Assembly (NCBI GenBank): GCA_965205235.1
Contig: CBDBGD010000006.1
Location: 62,001 to 126,000, forward strand
DNA: 64,000 nt
Source: CBDBGD01 sp965205235
GTDB lineage: Bacteria > Chloroflexota > Dehalococcoidia > Lucifugimonadales > UBA1127
Direction: 5' to 3'
Below are positions 52,301-60,002 of the stretch, piece after piece. The notes beneath the pieces were generated by a model that made no database searches, was not told where the DNA came from, and worked only from the letters and a program-made list of their open reading frames with translations. The number at the start of each line of letters is the position of its first letter. Position 1 is the stretch's first letter. A program made the position numbers and the translations under genes.

Positions 52301-53578
52301 CTCAGCCTGGTGCTGCTGGGAGCGGCGGAGTGGGTGCGGCGTCGCCGGGCCGGGCTGGGCTGGATGGCGAACGCTCTGGGCGCATCCTTGCTGGTGGTGG
52401 GCGCCGCCGCGGTGCTCTGGCTACCGTACCACCTGCGCCTGACGAACACGCTGGACGGCATCATCCCCGCGCCGGTCCAGACCACCCTCTGGCAATACCT
52501 GGCCATCCACGGGCTGTTTATCTTCCTGGCCGGGAGCTTCCTGGCCGCCGCGCTGTGGCGGGAGCGAGCTTTCCTGTCGAGCCTGGGGCGGCGGGTCCTG
52601 CGGTCGACGCCGGGGCGCTACGCCGCTGTCGCCGGCGTCTTTCTCCTCGGCACGCTGTTCATCGCGCTGGGCTGGGCCGGGTTCGCCACGGTCGCGTTCT
52701 TGCTGCTCCTGGCACTGCCCACCGGCGTGCTGGCCTGGTGCTGGCTCCATAACGCCGAGGCGCACTCCCGGCCCGAGGCGCCCTACGTCGTCGTCACACT
52801 GCTGATGCTGGGGCTTGCCTTCGCCATCGGCATCGGCGTGGACCTGGTGATCGTGGAGGACGGCCTGGAGCGGCTGAACACGGTGTTCAAGCTCTATCTC
52901 CAGGCCTGGGTGCTGTTCGCACTGGCAGGGGCCTACGGCCTCTGGCGTCTCCTGTTCGTGCAGGGGCTGCTTCGGAGGGCCGCATGGCCGCACGTGCTCT
53001 GGGGGGTAGCGGCGGCGGCCCTGGTCGTCGGCGCGCTGGCCTATCCCGCCCAGGCTGTCAAGGACCGAGTCGGGGAGCGCACTCACACGACGCCGTGGAC
53101 GCTGGACGGCACGGCCTACATGGTGGAGGCGGTGTACCCCGACGAGAACGGACGCCTGCCTCTGCGGGGTGACCTGCGAGCCATCGAGTGGCTGCAAGCG
53201 AACGTGGACGGGTCTCCCGTCATCATGGAAGCGGTCACTCCGCCGTACCGCTGGGGCGCCCGCGTCTCCGCGTACACGGGCCTCCCGACCGTAGTCGGTT
53301 GGGACTGGCACGAGATCGTCCGCAAGTGCGGGCTGGCGCCGTGTCCCGCCGTCCACGAGCGGCTGCGGGACGTGGAGCGGGGCTACTCCACGAGCGACCC
53401 GCGGGAGGCGCTGGCGGTGCTCCGCAAGTACGACGTCTCATACGTCTACGTGGGGGAGCTGGAGCGCCTCTACTACCCGGCCGAGGGGCTGGCGACCCTT
53501 GTTGCGATGGAGCAGCAGGGAGCGCTGACGACAGCCTACGAGGCCGAAGGGGTGACGATCTACCGGGTCGGCGAGTGA
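49334..53578 (+). CDS. Giant membrane protein: GT-C glycosyltransferase fused to YYY (DUF2298) domain
   Basis: 1414 residues with more than 20 hydrophobic segments. The first 500 or so resemble PMT/ArnT-type GT-C glycosyltransferases: ALRLFGINWDD then HADE near 54-57, where the acidic pair would hold the lipid-linked sugar donor. About 740-1330 is the Chlor_Arch_YYY domain, with NYYYFGH near residue 800, FFTFLFADLHAHLMALP and ATNAWDGPTY. A soluble Tyr-rich region lies at the end (YVYVGELERLYY). YYY proteins are restricted mostly to Chloroflexi and archaea and are thought to act in cell-surface glycan or lipid work. Start ATG 49334. No obvious frame break across 4.2 kb. Confidence 0.85.
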   Translation: MARSPALDRLAALSHAWPRLRTRAGAAALPAVLALAVALRLFGINWDDGYLFHADERAVLTAVDQLALPPASDLGVLLDADESPWNPGWFPYGSLPLYLLKGVQLGAAPFGGLDLVEMRLAGRAVSALADSLTVLAVYLLGLRLADRRVALLASLLAATAVLHIQLSHFAGVDTLLTLFVVLSILAAVRASEHRTWAASAMAGAAVGLALATKASAAPLILPLFLAHLPSLGVGWRREWTGSAARLGVALGAAASVLVVGQPYMLLDWEVFRADVAEQSEMVRRIRDYPFTRQYADTTPYLYHVRQLAVFGLGLPLGLAAWAGLVFAGWWCVRHRSRAHLLALAWVAPYLLIVGSFETKFLRYMLPATPFMLLCGSQMLVAAVDWTRAHRSSLTPWARVAVAGIVGATALYALAYVGIYSRPHPAVEAAAWVEAQELPSDTVVLREHWDDSIPYLGGYDVRELQLYNPDGPEKTEQLSRELAEADYMVLYSSRLYGSIARLPDRYPVSSRYYSLLFGGALGYELVHFEANHPSLPGLALVNNTFSRPDLPTPAPLAAHRPAFATFNLGHADDSFVVFDHPLVLVFRNTGGLPAGAIQALLHTPADAGSTFDPLVAPADEWALQRAGGTWREIAPLDGVGARYPFLLWTALVYGVALATLPLGLMVFRFLPDRGYLLARVLGLLLTAYIAWLLASLKWVAFSQASVLLALGALAAVSLWLAHRHREELSNFVRQRWRLLLGSEALFFGAFVVFVLVRMANPDLWNPWFGGEKPMDLAYLSATVRSTVMPPLDPWFSGGAINYYYFGHFTVAAMIKATGIPATTAFNLAVPLFFALTAGGAFSLGYNLAEGARLALRQRGGVVAPAWSAVCAGLAAVLFVVVLGNLDGAMQLAQGAWGDFDYWRSSRMMPPDPPGYEITEFPFFTFLFADLHAHLMALPLTLLVLGLGTSNLLGAYGGASLSARLSGLVALGLALGALWATNAWDGPTYLGLSLVLLGAAEWVRRRRAGLGWMANALGASLLVVGAAAVLWLPYHLRLTNTLDGIIPAPVQTTLWQYLAIHGLFIFLAGSFLAAALWRERAFLSSLGRRVLRSTPGRYAAVAGVFLLGTLFIALGWAGFATVAFLLLLALPTGVLAWCWLHNAEAHSRPEAPYVVVTLLMLGLAFAIGIGVDLVIVEDGLERLNTVFKLYLQAWVLFALAGAYGLWRLLFVQGLLRRAAWPHVLWGVAAAALVVGALAYPAQAVKDRVGERTHTTPWTLDGTAYMVEAVYPDENGRLPLRGDLRAIEWLQANVDGSPVIMEAVTPPYRWGARVSAYTGLPTVVGWDWHEIVRKCGLAPCPAVHERLRDVERGYSTSDPREALAVLRKYDVSYVYVGELERLYYPAEGLATLVAMEQQGALTTAYEAEGVTIYRVGE

Positions 53579-53603
53579 GGACGTCGGTGGGGTCTCTCGG
53601 CGT

Positions 53604-54434
53604 CTACGCTGTGGCGTCCCGCGGGTACGAGCCGAAGACTTTCAGCAGAGAAGCGTGCTTGGCCACGGCGTCAATGGCCTCTCGCACGGGGGCGTCCTCC
53701 CTGTGACCTACGAGGTCGACGAGGAAGATGTAGCGTCCCAGGCTCTCTTTGGTCGGCCGGGACTCGATCTTCGCCAGGTTGATGCCGCGACGGGCGAACT
53801 CGCCCATGACTTCGTAGAGGAGGCCCGGCCGGTCGTCCTGGAAGGAGAAGCAGAGGGACGTGCGGTCGTCGCCTGTCGGCGGATGGTCCGCCGAGGCGAG
53901 CACTACGAATCGCGTGAGGTTATTGGGGCTATCCTGGATCCCCTGGGCGAGCACGTCCACCCCGTACATTGCCGCATTGCGGTGGGGGGCAATGGCCGCA
54001 GCAGGAATGGCGCTGGCCTTCATCTCCTCCACGGCCGCCACGGTGGAAAGGGTCGCTGCCACCTGCACCTTGGGGAAGCAGCGCTCCAGGAACCGCCGGC
54101 ACTGCCCCAGAGCCTGGGGATGCGAGTAGATAGCCTGGATCGCGTCCGCCTGGACCCCCGGCGAGGCAAGAAGGCAATGCTGGATGGGGACGGTCACCTC
54201 GCGTCGGATCTGCAGGCCCGACTCCTCGATGAGCACGTCCAGGGTGTCCGTCACCGAGCCCGCAAGGCTGTTCTCGATGGGGACCACGCCCTCCTCGGTC
54301 ATGTCGGAGCGGACGGCCTCGGCGACTGCGGGGATCGAGAGGAAGGGGATGCGCTGGGCCTGGGGGGCGTAGTGGAGGGCCGCCTCTTCGGAGAACGTGC
54401 CGGGGGGGCCCAGGTATGCGAGGCGATGCGGCAC
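53604..54434 (-). CDS. pheA: Prephenate dehydratase
   Basis: 276 residues. LGPPGTFSEEAAL at the N-terminus, PIENSLAGSV in the middle, YSHPQALGQCRRFL, and TRFVVLA before a C-terminal ACT domain (DDRPGLLYEV; ESRPTKESLGRYIF) for phenylalanine feedback. Makes phenylpyruvate from prephenate. It is the last gene of the trk unit, one base after the stop of the preceding trkA, an unusual pairing. Confidence 0.95.
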   Translation of the reverse strand: MPHRLAYLGPPGTFSEEAALHYAPQAQRIPFLSIPAVAEAVRSDMTEEGVVPIENSLAGSVTDTLDVLIEESGLQIRREVTVPIQHCLLASPGVQADAIQAIYSHPQALGQCRRFLERCFPKVQVAATLSTVAAVEEMKASAIPAAAIAPHRNAAMYGVDVLAQGIQDSPNNLTRFVVLASADHPPTGDDRTSLCFSFQDDRPGLLYEVMGEFARRGINLAKIESRPTKESLGRYIFLVDLVGHREDAPVREAIDAVAKHASLLKVFGSYPRDATA

Positions 54435-54435
54435 G

Positions 54436-55098
54436 CTACGCCTCTCCCGTCATGGTCTCCAGAAGTGCCCCCGCGTTGTCGGAGGAGGTGAGGGCAATCA
54501 CCTCGTCGTGAGCTTCGATAGTTGTCTCTCCGTTGAGCGTCTTGAGGTACCCGTCCCGGCGGATGAGGGCAGCCACGCTCGTGCCGGCGGGCAGGGCAAC
54601 GCCGTGCAGAGGCTTGTCAACGACGTCCGCCCCCGGTGGGACCTCGACGCGCACCATCTCTCGATTGCCCCGCACCGGCAGCAGATTGAACTGGACGCGG
54701 GTGGGCAGCTCTTCCTCGATCTGGTCCATGATGATTTGCGTGCTGCTCACGGTGATGTCGATTCCCAGAAGACGGAAGAGGACCTCATTCTCCGGGTTGT
54801 TGATGAGAGCCACGATCCGGTCCACGTTGAAGCGGTGGCGGGCCAGCTGGGAGGCAGCCAAGTTGTCCTCGTCCTTCCCGGTGGTGGCGATGACAACGTC
54901 CGCCCGAGCTGCGCCTGCCGCCTCGAGGAGGCTGGGGTCGGAGCCGTTCCCCCGAAGCACGACGTTGCCGAAGTCTTCCGCCGCATCCGCAGCCTTCTTC
55001 GCGTCCTGCTCCACGATGGCGACCTCATGGCCGGCGTTCAACAACCCCCGAGCCAGGTGGTAGCCGACAGTCCCAGAACCTACCAAGACGATGTACAC
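54436..55098 (-). CDS. TrkA-family potassium channel regulator (RCK_N + RCK_C)
   Basis: 220 residues. Rossmann start IVLVGSGTVGYHLARGL with acidic end VEQD (NAD/ATP site), TKAKDED-like GKDEDN loop, then a TrkA-C domain from about 135. Regulates the TrkH-type channel encoded upstream. Second full-length TrkA in the unit. Confidence 0.88.
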   Translation of the reverse strand: MYIVLVGSGTVGYHLARGLLNAGHEVAIVEQDAKKAADAAEDFGNVVLRGNGSDPSLLEAAGAARADVVIATTGKDEDNLAASQLARHRFNVDRIVALINNPENEVLFRLLGIDITVSSTQIIMDQIEEELPTRVQFNLLPVRGNREMVRVEVPPGADVVDKPLHGVALPAGTSVAALIRRDGYLKTLNGETTIEAHDEVIALTSSDNAGALLETMTGEA

Positions 55099-55105
55099 GG
55101 CGCGC

Positions 55106-55513
55106 CTACGCTCCCACTGCGTCGACGATAAGGTCCCGAGTCAGGTCCGTGGGGCTGACCGCGGTCAACCCGAGCTGCTGGTACATCTCCTTGCGGCCCA
55201 AGTCGCCAACGCGACAGACGACTCGGGGCACCCGGAAGATATGCCTGGCTTTCTGCGCAGCCAACGCGTTGCGACTGTCCGAAGCGGTGACGGCCACGAA
55301 GACGTCCGCGCCCCGGGTACCCACGGTCGTCAGGTCTTCCTCCAGCATGCCATTGCCCACCAGGGTGGCCCCTTCCGTCTCCCGAAGGCCCTGAGGCAGC
55401 CGGTAGAAGCTCTCCGGCTCCAGGTCAAGCACGGCCACCTGGTTTCCATCCCGCCAGAGGCGCGTGGCCACCTCGGCGCCGATTCGCCCGCACCCCATCA
55501 CGACAACCTTCAT
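55106..55513 (-). CDS. Single-domain TrkA-N (RCK_N) protein
   Basis: 135 residues: only the nucleotide-binding domain (VVVMGCGRIGAEVATRL...VLDLE), no TrkA-C. ATG 55513 overlaps the universal stress protein stop by 4 bp (ATGA). Together with the next trkA it could form a split two-RCK regulator (inference). Confidence 0.85.
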   Translation of the reverse strand: MKVVVMGCGRIGAEVATRLWRDGNQVAVLDLEPESFYRLPQGLRETEGATLVGNGMLEEDLTTVGTRGADVFVAVTASDSRNALAAQKARHIFRVPRVVCRVGDLGRKEMYQQLGLTAVSPTDLTRDLIVDAVGA

Positions 55514-56001
55514 GCTTCCGCGCTCCGGGCGGCCTGTGCCACCACGGGCCAGAGGGTGCGCGGGACGGTCATGGGTTCGCGCAGGATGAGCACGGGACAG
55601 GGAGCGTGCTCCAGGACGTAGGGGACGGTGCGACGCAGCGAGAAGAGGCCGTGGCGGCGGCGGTAGGGCATGCCGAACAGGACCAGGTCGACGTCACGCT
55701 CCTGGGCCTCCTGGATGATTGCAGGGCCCACCTCGCGGGCTTGGAGAAACTCCGCCGTCACCGTGCACTTGAGCTCTCTAAGCCGCTTCTCAACGCTTTC
55801 GAGGACGGCCTCCCCGCGGGCGACCGCGACGGGCAAGTCCGCGTCCACCGGCTGGGAGCGCGGGGCCTGAATGACGTAGAGGGCATAGATGTGGCCCTGG
55901 CTTGGACGCACCAGGTCGGCTGCCAGCTGCATAACGTCCTGGTCCACCTCCTCACCCTTGAGAGGAAGAAGCAGACGGCTCACCTGCATCGCGCAGACCA
56001 T
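55510..56001 (-). CDS. Universal stress protein family, in the trk operon
   Basis: 163 residues (or 159 from ATG 55989). USP fold: LLLPLKGEEVDQDV start, a helix-rich middle and APCPVLILR near the end. The usual ATP loop G-x2-G-x9-G-S/T is not intact (GMPYRRRHGLFSLRRTV), so nucleotide binding is doubtful. USP domains often accompany potassium and ion transporters and may sense state for them. Confidence 0.82.
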   Translation of the reverse strand: MVCAMQVSRLLLPLKGEEVDQDVMQLAADLVRPSQGHIYALYVIQAPRSQPVDADLPVAVARGEAVLESVEKRLRELKCTVTAEFLQAREVGPAIIQEAQERDVDLVLFGMPYRRRHGLFSLRRTVPYVLEHAPCPVLILREPMTVPRTLWPVVAQAARSAEA

Positions 56002-56073
56002 CCAAGTCCGGCTTGGGAGACAGGGGACAAACCGGGGCTATTATGTCCCGCAGCCTGGGAAAAGGCAAGAATG

Positions 56074-56760
56074 CTAGGCCCGGGCGGGCGTAGAGTTGCG
56101 GGCCTGGTAGAGCCGGTCCAGCATATCGTCCTTGTTCGCCAGGATCAGCAGGTCCTCCGATCGCAGGCGCTCCTCCTCCGATGGAAGGAGGATCAGGTTC
56201 TTGCCCCGCCGGATGGCAAGAATGGAGAGGCTGTACTTGTCTCTCGTGCCGGACAGTCCTGCCTCCTTGAGGGTGAGGCCTTCCAGAGCCGGCGGCGCCT
56301 TCATCTTGCTGATGCCAAAGCCTGCTGCCAGCTCCATGTACTCCAGGACGTCCGGATTGAAGAGGGTGCGAGCGACGCGGGAGCCCATCTCTCGCTCGGG
56401 GTAGATAACGCGGTTCGCCCCCAGGCGCTCGAGGGCCTGGCCGTGGAGCATCGTGCGGGCACGAGCGGCGATGTACGGCACGCCAAGGCCCTTGAGGAGC
56501 ACGGTGCACATGACGTTGGCTTCGATGTCGGAGCCGACGGCCACCACTGCCGAGTCGAAGTTGAGGACGCCCAACTCCCGGAGCACCGATTCGTTGGTGG
56601 CGTCTGCCTTGACCGCGTAGGTGACGTCAGCCATGACCTCCTGGACCAGTCGCTCGTCCAGGTCAACGGCCAGCACGTCGTGCCCCATCCGGTACAGGGT
56701 GCGGGCAAGGTTGGAGCCAAAGCGCCCCAGCCCAATGACGATAACCTGCTTCTTCGCCAT
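56074..56760 (-). CDS. trkA: Potassium uptake regulator TrkA/KtrA (RCK)
   Basis: 228 residues. VIVIGLGRFGSNLARTL with VDLDERLVQEV is the KtrA/TrkA nucleotide-binding start; TrkA-C domain from about 140 (MKAPPALEGLTLKEAGL). Sits 11 nt after trkH, the usual channel/gating-ring pair. Confidence 0.93.
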   Translation of the reverse strand: MAKKQVIVIGLGRFGSNLARTLYRMGHDVLAVDLDERLVQEVMADVTYAVKADATNESVLRELGVLNFDSAVVAVGSDIEANVMCTVLLKGLGVPYIAARARTMLHGQALERLGANRVIYPEREMGSRVARTLFNPDVLEYMELAAGFGISKMKAPPALEGLTLKEAGLSGTRDKYSLSILAIRRGKNLILLPSEEERLRSEDLLILANKDDMLDRLYQARNSTPARA

Positions 56761-56771
56761 ACTCTACGTCC

Positions 56772-58235
56772 TCAACCTATAGTAACGCGCTCACGTGCAT
56801 AACGGTAGAGGGGAGGATGCAATTCCTGCTGGGAAACCATGAGGGCCAGCATCAGAGGGCCAAGACGCCCGATGAGCATGGACAGGATGATGAGGAGCTC
56901 GCCGGGAATGCTCAGCGTTGACGTGACTCCCCGGCTTAGTCCCACGGTCCCGATGGCGGAGACGACCTCGAAGAGGAAGTCGATGAACTGTCCGCGGCTC
57001 TCCTCGGTGAAGATGAGGACGAAGGCGACGAAGAACACGAAGAAGAAGGCGAAGGCGGTTACGGCAATGGCCCTGTGGACCTGCTCCGCCGAGAGCTCCC
57101 TGCCGAAGCAGGTGACCTGCTCTCGCCCATGGAACGAGCTCCAGATGGCGGCCAGAAGTACGCCCAGCGTGTTGAGCCGGATGCCGCCGCCAACCGACGC
57201 TGAGGCGGTCCCGATGAACATCAGGCCGATGATGAAGAAGGCCGTGGAGGGCGCCAGAAGGCCGATGTCCACGCTGCTGAACCCGGCAGCCCGGGCGGTG
57301 ATGGACTGGAAGACCGCGTTGAGCACCTTGTCGCCCACGCTGAGCGGGCCCAACGTGCCGGGGTCATTGTACTCCATGGCAAAGATGACGATCGCGCCCA
57401 GGACCCAGAGCAGCAGGCTCAACGTCATGACGAGCTTGGCATCCAGGTTGAGGCGCGCGAAGCGCCGTCTGCGGACCACCTCGGCCATTACCGGGAAGCT
57501 GAGGCCACCCAGGACGATGAGGAGCCCCATGACGCCCATGACGACGATGTCGCTGGCGAAGTAGCTGAGGCTCTGTGACCCATCCAGGATGGTGAACCCC
57601 GCGTTGTTGAAGCCGGATATCGCGTGGAAGAACCCCTGCCAGAGGGCCTGCGACCACTCCCAATCGAAAGTGTCTCGAAAGCGCAGGGACAGGGCGATGC
57701 CTCCCAGGAACTGCAGGCCGAGGAAGGTCAGCATGATGCGTTGCAGTAGCCGGACAACCCCTCCGAGGTGGGGCGTCCCCAGCGAATTCCGGAGCGCCAG
57801 GCGCTGCTGAAGGGTGAGGCGCTGGCCCAGCAGGATCAGCAAGAAGCCCGCCAGCGTCAGCCACCCCGTCCCACCGATCAGAATCAGGGCCAGGATGATC
57901 GCGTGTCCCGTGGTGCTCCAGTAGACCGGCGTGTCGGTGACGATGAGGCCGGTCACCGTGACGGCGGACGTCGCCGTGAACAGCGCGTCGACAAAATCGG
58001 TGTAGGAGCCATCCGCACTGGAGTAGGGAAGGACCAGGAGGAGCGTTCCAATGCAAATAAGCAGCGCGAAGCCGTAGAGCACCATCTTGGGCGATGCCAG
58101 GTTCGGGGGGGAGAGCCGGGCCGTCGGCATCCGCACCACGGCGGGCCGGACTTCAGCCTGCCGGGGGCGACGCGCTACCCAGTCCCCAGGCTTGGGGCGC
58201 CACTCGCTACGTTTGGGTCTCTCGTTCACGGGCAT
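56772..58235 (-). CDS. trkH: Potassium uptake channel subunit TrkH/KtrB
   Basis: 487 residues with four repeated helix-pore-helix units: SAVTVTGLIV, SGFNNAGF, TARAAGFSSVD and VSAIGTVGLSRGVT are the four pore segments with their conserved Gly. The N-terminal 45 residues are basic and cytosolic. ATG 58235 is only 4 nt from the -10 element, so the mRNA is near-leaderless, or GTG 58229 is used. First gene of the unit trkH-trkA-usp-trkA-N-trkA-pheA. Confidence 0.93.
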   Translation of the reverse strand: MPVNERPKRSEWRPKPGDWVARRPRQAEVRPAVVRMPTARLSPPNLASPKMVLYGFALLICIGTLLLVLPYSSADGSYTDFVDALFTATSAVTVTGLIVTDTPVYWSTTGHAIILALILIGGTGWLTLAGFLLILLGQRLTLQQRLALRNSLGTPHLGGVVRLLQRIMLTFLGLQFLGGIALSLRFRDTFDWEWSQALWQGFFHAISGFNNAGFTILDGSQSLSYFASDIVVMGVMGLLIVLGGLSFPVMAEVVRRRRFARLNLDAKLVMTLSLLLWVLGAIVIFAMEYNDPGTLGPLSVGDKVLNAVFQSITARAAGFSSVDIGLLAPSTAFFIIGLMFIGTASASVGGGIRLNTLGVLLAAIWSSFHGREQVTCFGRELSAEQVHRAIAVTAFAFFFVFFVAFVLIFTEESRGQFIDFLFEVVSAIGTVGLSRGVTSTLSIPGELLIILSMLIGRLGPLMLALMVSQQELHPPLYRYARERVTIG

Positions 58236-58239
58236 GGGT

Positions 58240-58268
58240 ACGGTAGCTATCTACCGTGGGGTTGTCAA
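58240..58268 (-). promoter_or_regulatory. trk operon promoter overlapped by a perfect inverted repeat
   Basis: Minus strand: -35 TTGACA (58268-58263), 17-nt spacer, -10 TACCGT (58245-58240). The palindrome ACGGTAG-CTAT-CTACCGT (58240-58257) covers the -10 and half of the spacer, the position of a repressor operator. Confidence 0.55.
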
Positions 58269-58292
58269 CCGTATCGCGTCGCGGTGGTGAGG

Positions 58293-59894
58293 CTATAGCA
58301 GAGGCGTGGAGAGCGGACCCGCCGCGCCCTCGGCGCCTGCCCTGCGGAGCACGCGCCCGGGCAGCGCGCCGGTGTGCCTTCCTCCATCGACCACAAGCGC
58401 TCCGTTGACCAGAACGTAGTCGATGCCCTCCGGGGACGCGTGGGGCGCGGCCAGAGAGGCCTTCGAGCGAACGTGTGCGGGGTTGAAGACGACGAGGTCC
58501 GCAACGTAGCCGTCCTTCACCACGCCTCGGTCCGTGAGCCCCAGTCTCTGGGCAGGCTGGGAGGTCATCTTTCGCACGGCCTCCGGCAGGGCCAGCAGCC
58601 GCTCCTCCCGGCACAGCTCGCCCAGGACCATGGGAAAGGTCCCGTACGCCCGCGGGCCCGGCCGCTCCCCCGCCACGAGTCCGCCGCTCGCAACCATCGC
58701 GGCGGGATGTCGGAGTAGCTCACGGAGAGCCGTTGCATCGCTTCCGACGCCGACGTAGGACAGGCCCAGGTGCTCGGCGGCCAGAAGCTGGCACAGGGTC
58801 TCCACGACGGGCCGCCCCATGGCCTGCGCGATGGCTGCGAGGGAGGCGCCTTCCAGACCTCGATTGCGAGACCGGGTGAACCGCGTGACGAGCACCCGGG
58901 AGAAGTCCTGGCGCTCCAGATGCGGGTCCGCAGCGATGTTCCGCCGGTCCTCCTGTCGATGCAGGCGCTTCATGGCCTCCCGCGGGCCGCCGCGGAAGAC
59001 CCACGAGGGAAGGAACGCGGCCAGCGGGCCGTTGGTGTAGGGGTAGGGAGAGACGTCGAAGGTGAGGTCCACTCCCCGCGCGCGGGCGCCGTCGACCAAG
59101 GCCAGGACGCGGCGGGCCTCTGCGGCCCGTGGGACGTGCAGGTTCGAGACGTGAACAGCGACGCCGCTGGCCCCGCCGACGGCGATGGCCTCCCGGACGG
59201 AGTCTTCGATTCCGCCGCCGGGCGCAGCGCGGAGGTGCGTGACGTAGAGGCCCCCCTGCTCACGCACCACTCGGCAGAGCTCCAGTAGCTCGCCCCAAGA
59301 GGCGTAGCTGCTCGGTGGATACGTGAGGCCGGAGGAGAGGCCCTGTGCGCCCTCGTGCATCGCCTGGCGGAGAAGGTCGGCCATCCGGCCCAGCTCCTGC
59401 GGGGACGGCGCGCGGTCATCCCACCCAAGGGCGGAGAGCCGTAGGGGGGCGTTCCCCACCAGCATGGCCTGGTTGCATCCGACGCCCCGCCCGAGACGCT
59501 CAAGGTACTCCACAACGGAGGTCCATCCGAGGCCGGAGGGAGCAGGGCCGTCCAAACCCGCACTGTATTCCGCCAGGAGCGCCACGGTTTCCGTGAACGG
59601 CAGGGGCGCGTAGGAGATGCCGTCCAGACCCGTGAGCTCCGTGGTGACGCCCTGGAGCACGGCCGGGCCCCTCGGAGGCTCCCGGAGGGCCAGCAGTCCT
59701 GCGTGGGCGTGCAGGTCGACGAAGCCGGGACAGACAACGGCCCCGGTAGCGTCGATGGTGCGGGAGGCGGTGAGGCGGGAGGTGTCGCCGCGCAGCACCG
59801 CGAGGCGGCCTCCGCGGACGCCAACGTCCGCACGAAACCAGAGGTTTCCCGTGCCGTCCAGGACGCGGCCGCCGCGAATCAGCAGGTCAAACAC
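58293..59894 (-). CDS. Amidohydrolase, D-aminoacylase (N-acyl-D-amino-acid deacylase)-like
   Basis: 533 residues, amidohydrolase superfamily. N-terminal sandwich (LLIRGGRVLDGTGN), metal motif PGFVDLHAHAG with H62 and H64, THLRA as a later His, and the C-terminal PAQRLGLTDRGVVKDGYVADLVVF typical of D-aminoacylases, plus the terminal YVLVNG. The family's metal-binding Cys (in GNCGxS) is replaced: GLDGIS, Asp91. Thus chemistry may differ from D-aminoacylase. GTG 59894 is used. Between htrA and trkH, same strand. Confidence 0.82.
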   Translation of the reverse strand: MFDLLIRGGRVLDGTGNLWFRADVGVRGGRLAVLRGDTSRLTASRTIDATGAVVCPGFVDLHAHAGLLALREPPRGPAVLQGVTTELTGLDGISYAPLPFTETVALLAEYSAGLDGPAPSGLGWTSVVEYLERLGRGVGCNQAMLVGNAPLRLSALGWDDRAPSPQELGRMADLLRQAMHEGAQGLSSGLTYPPSSYASWGELLELCRVVREQGGLYVTHLRAAPGGGIEDSVREAIAVGGASGVAVHVSNLHVPRAAEARRVLALVDGARARGVDLTFDVSPYPYTNGPLAAFLPSWVFRGGPREAMKRLHRQEDRRNIAADPHLERQDFSRVLVTRFTRSRNRGLEGASLAAIAQAMGRPVVETLCQLLAAEHLGLSYVGVGSDATALRELLRHPAAMVASGGLVAGERPGPRAYGTFPMVLGELCREERLLALPEAVRKMTSQPAQRLGLTDRGVVKDGYVADLVVFNPAHVRSKASLAAPHASPEGIDYVLVNGALVVDGGRHTGALPGRVLRRAGAEGAAGPLSTPLL

Positions 59895-60002
59895 GGGCGC
59901 CCCCGGCCCAGGGGATACGGGCGGCCACGTCCGCAGGGATGTAGGGTTGGAGCGGAGGAAAGGGGATATGGCGCTCTGGTCGCGTATGGCTCTCCATGGG
60001 CC

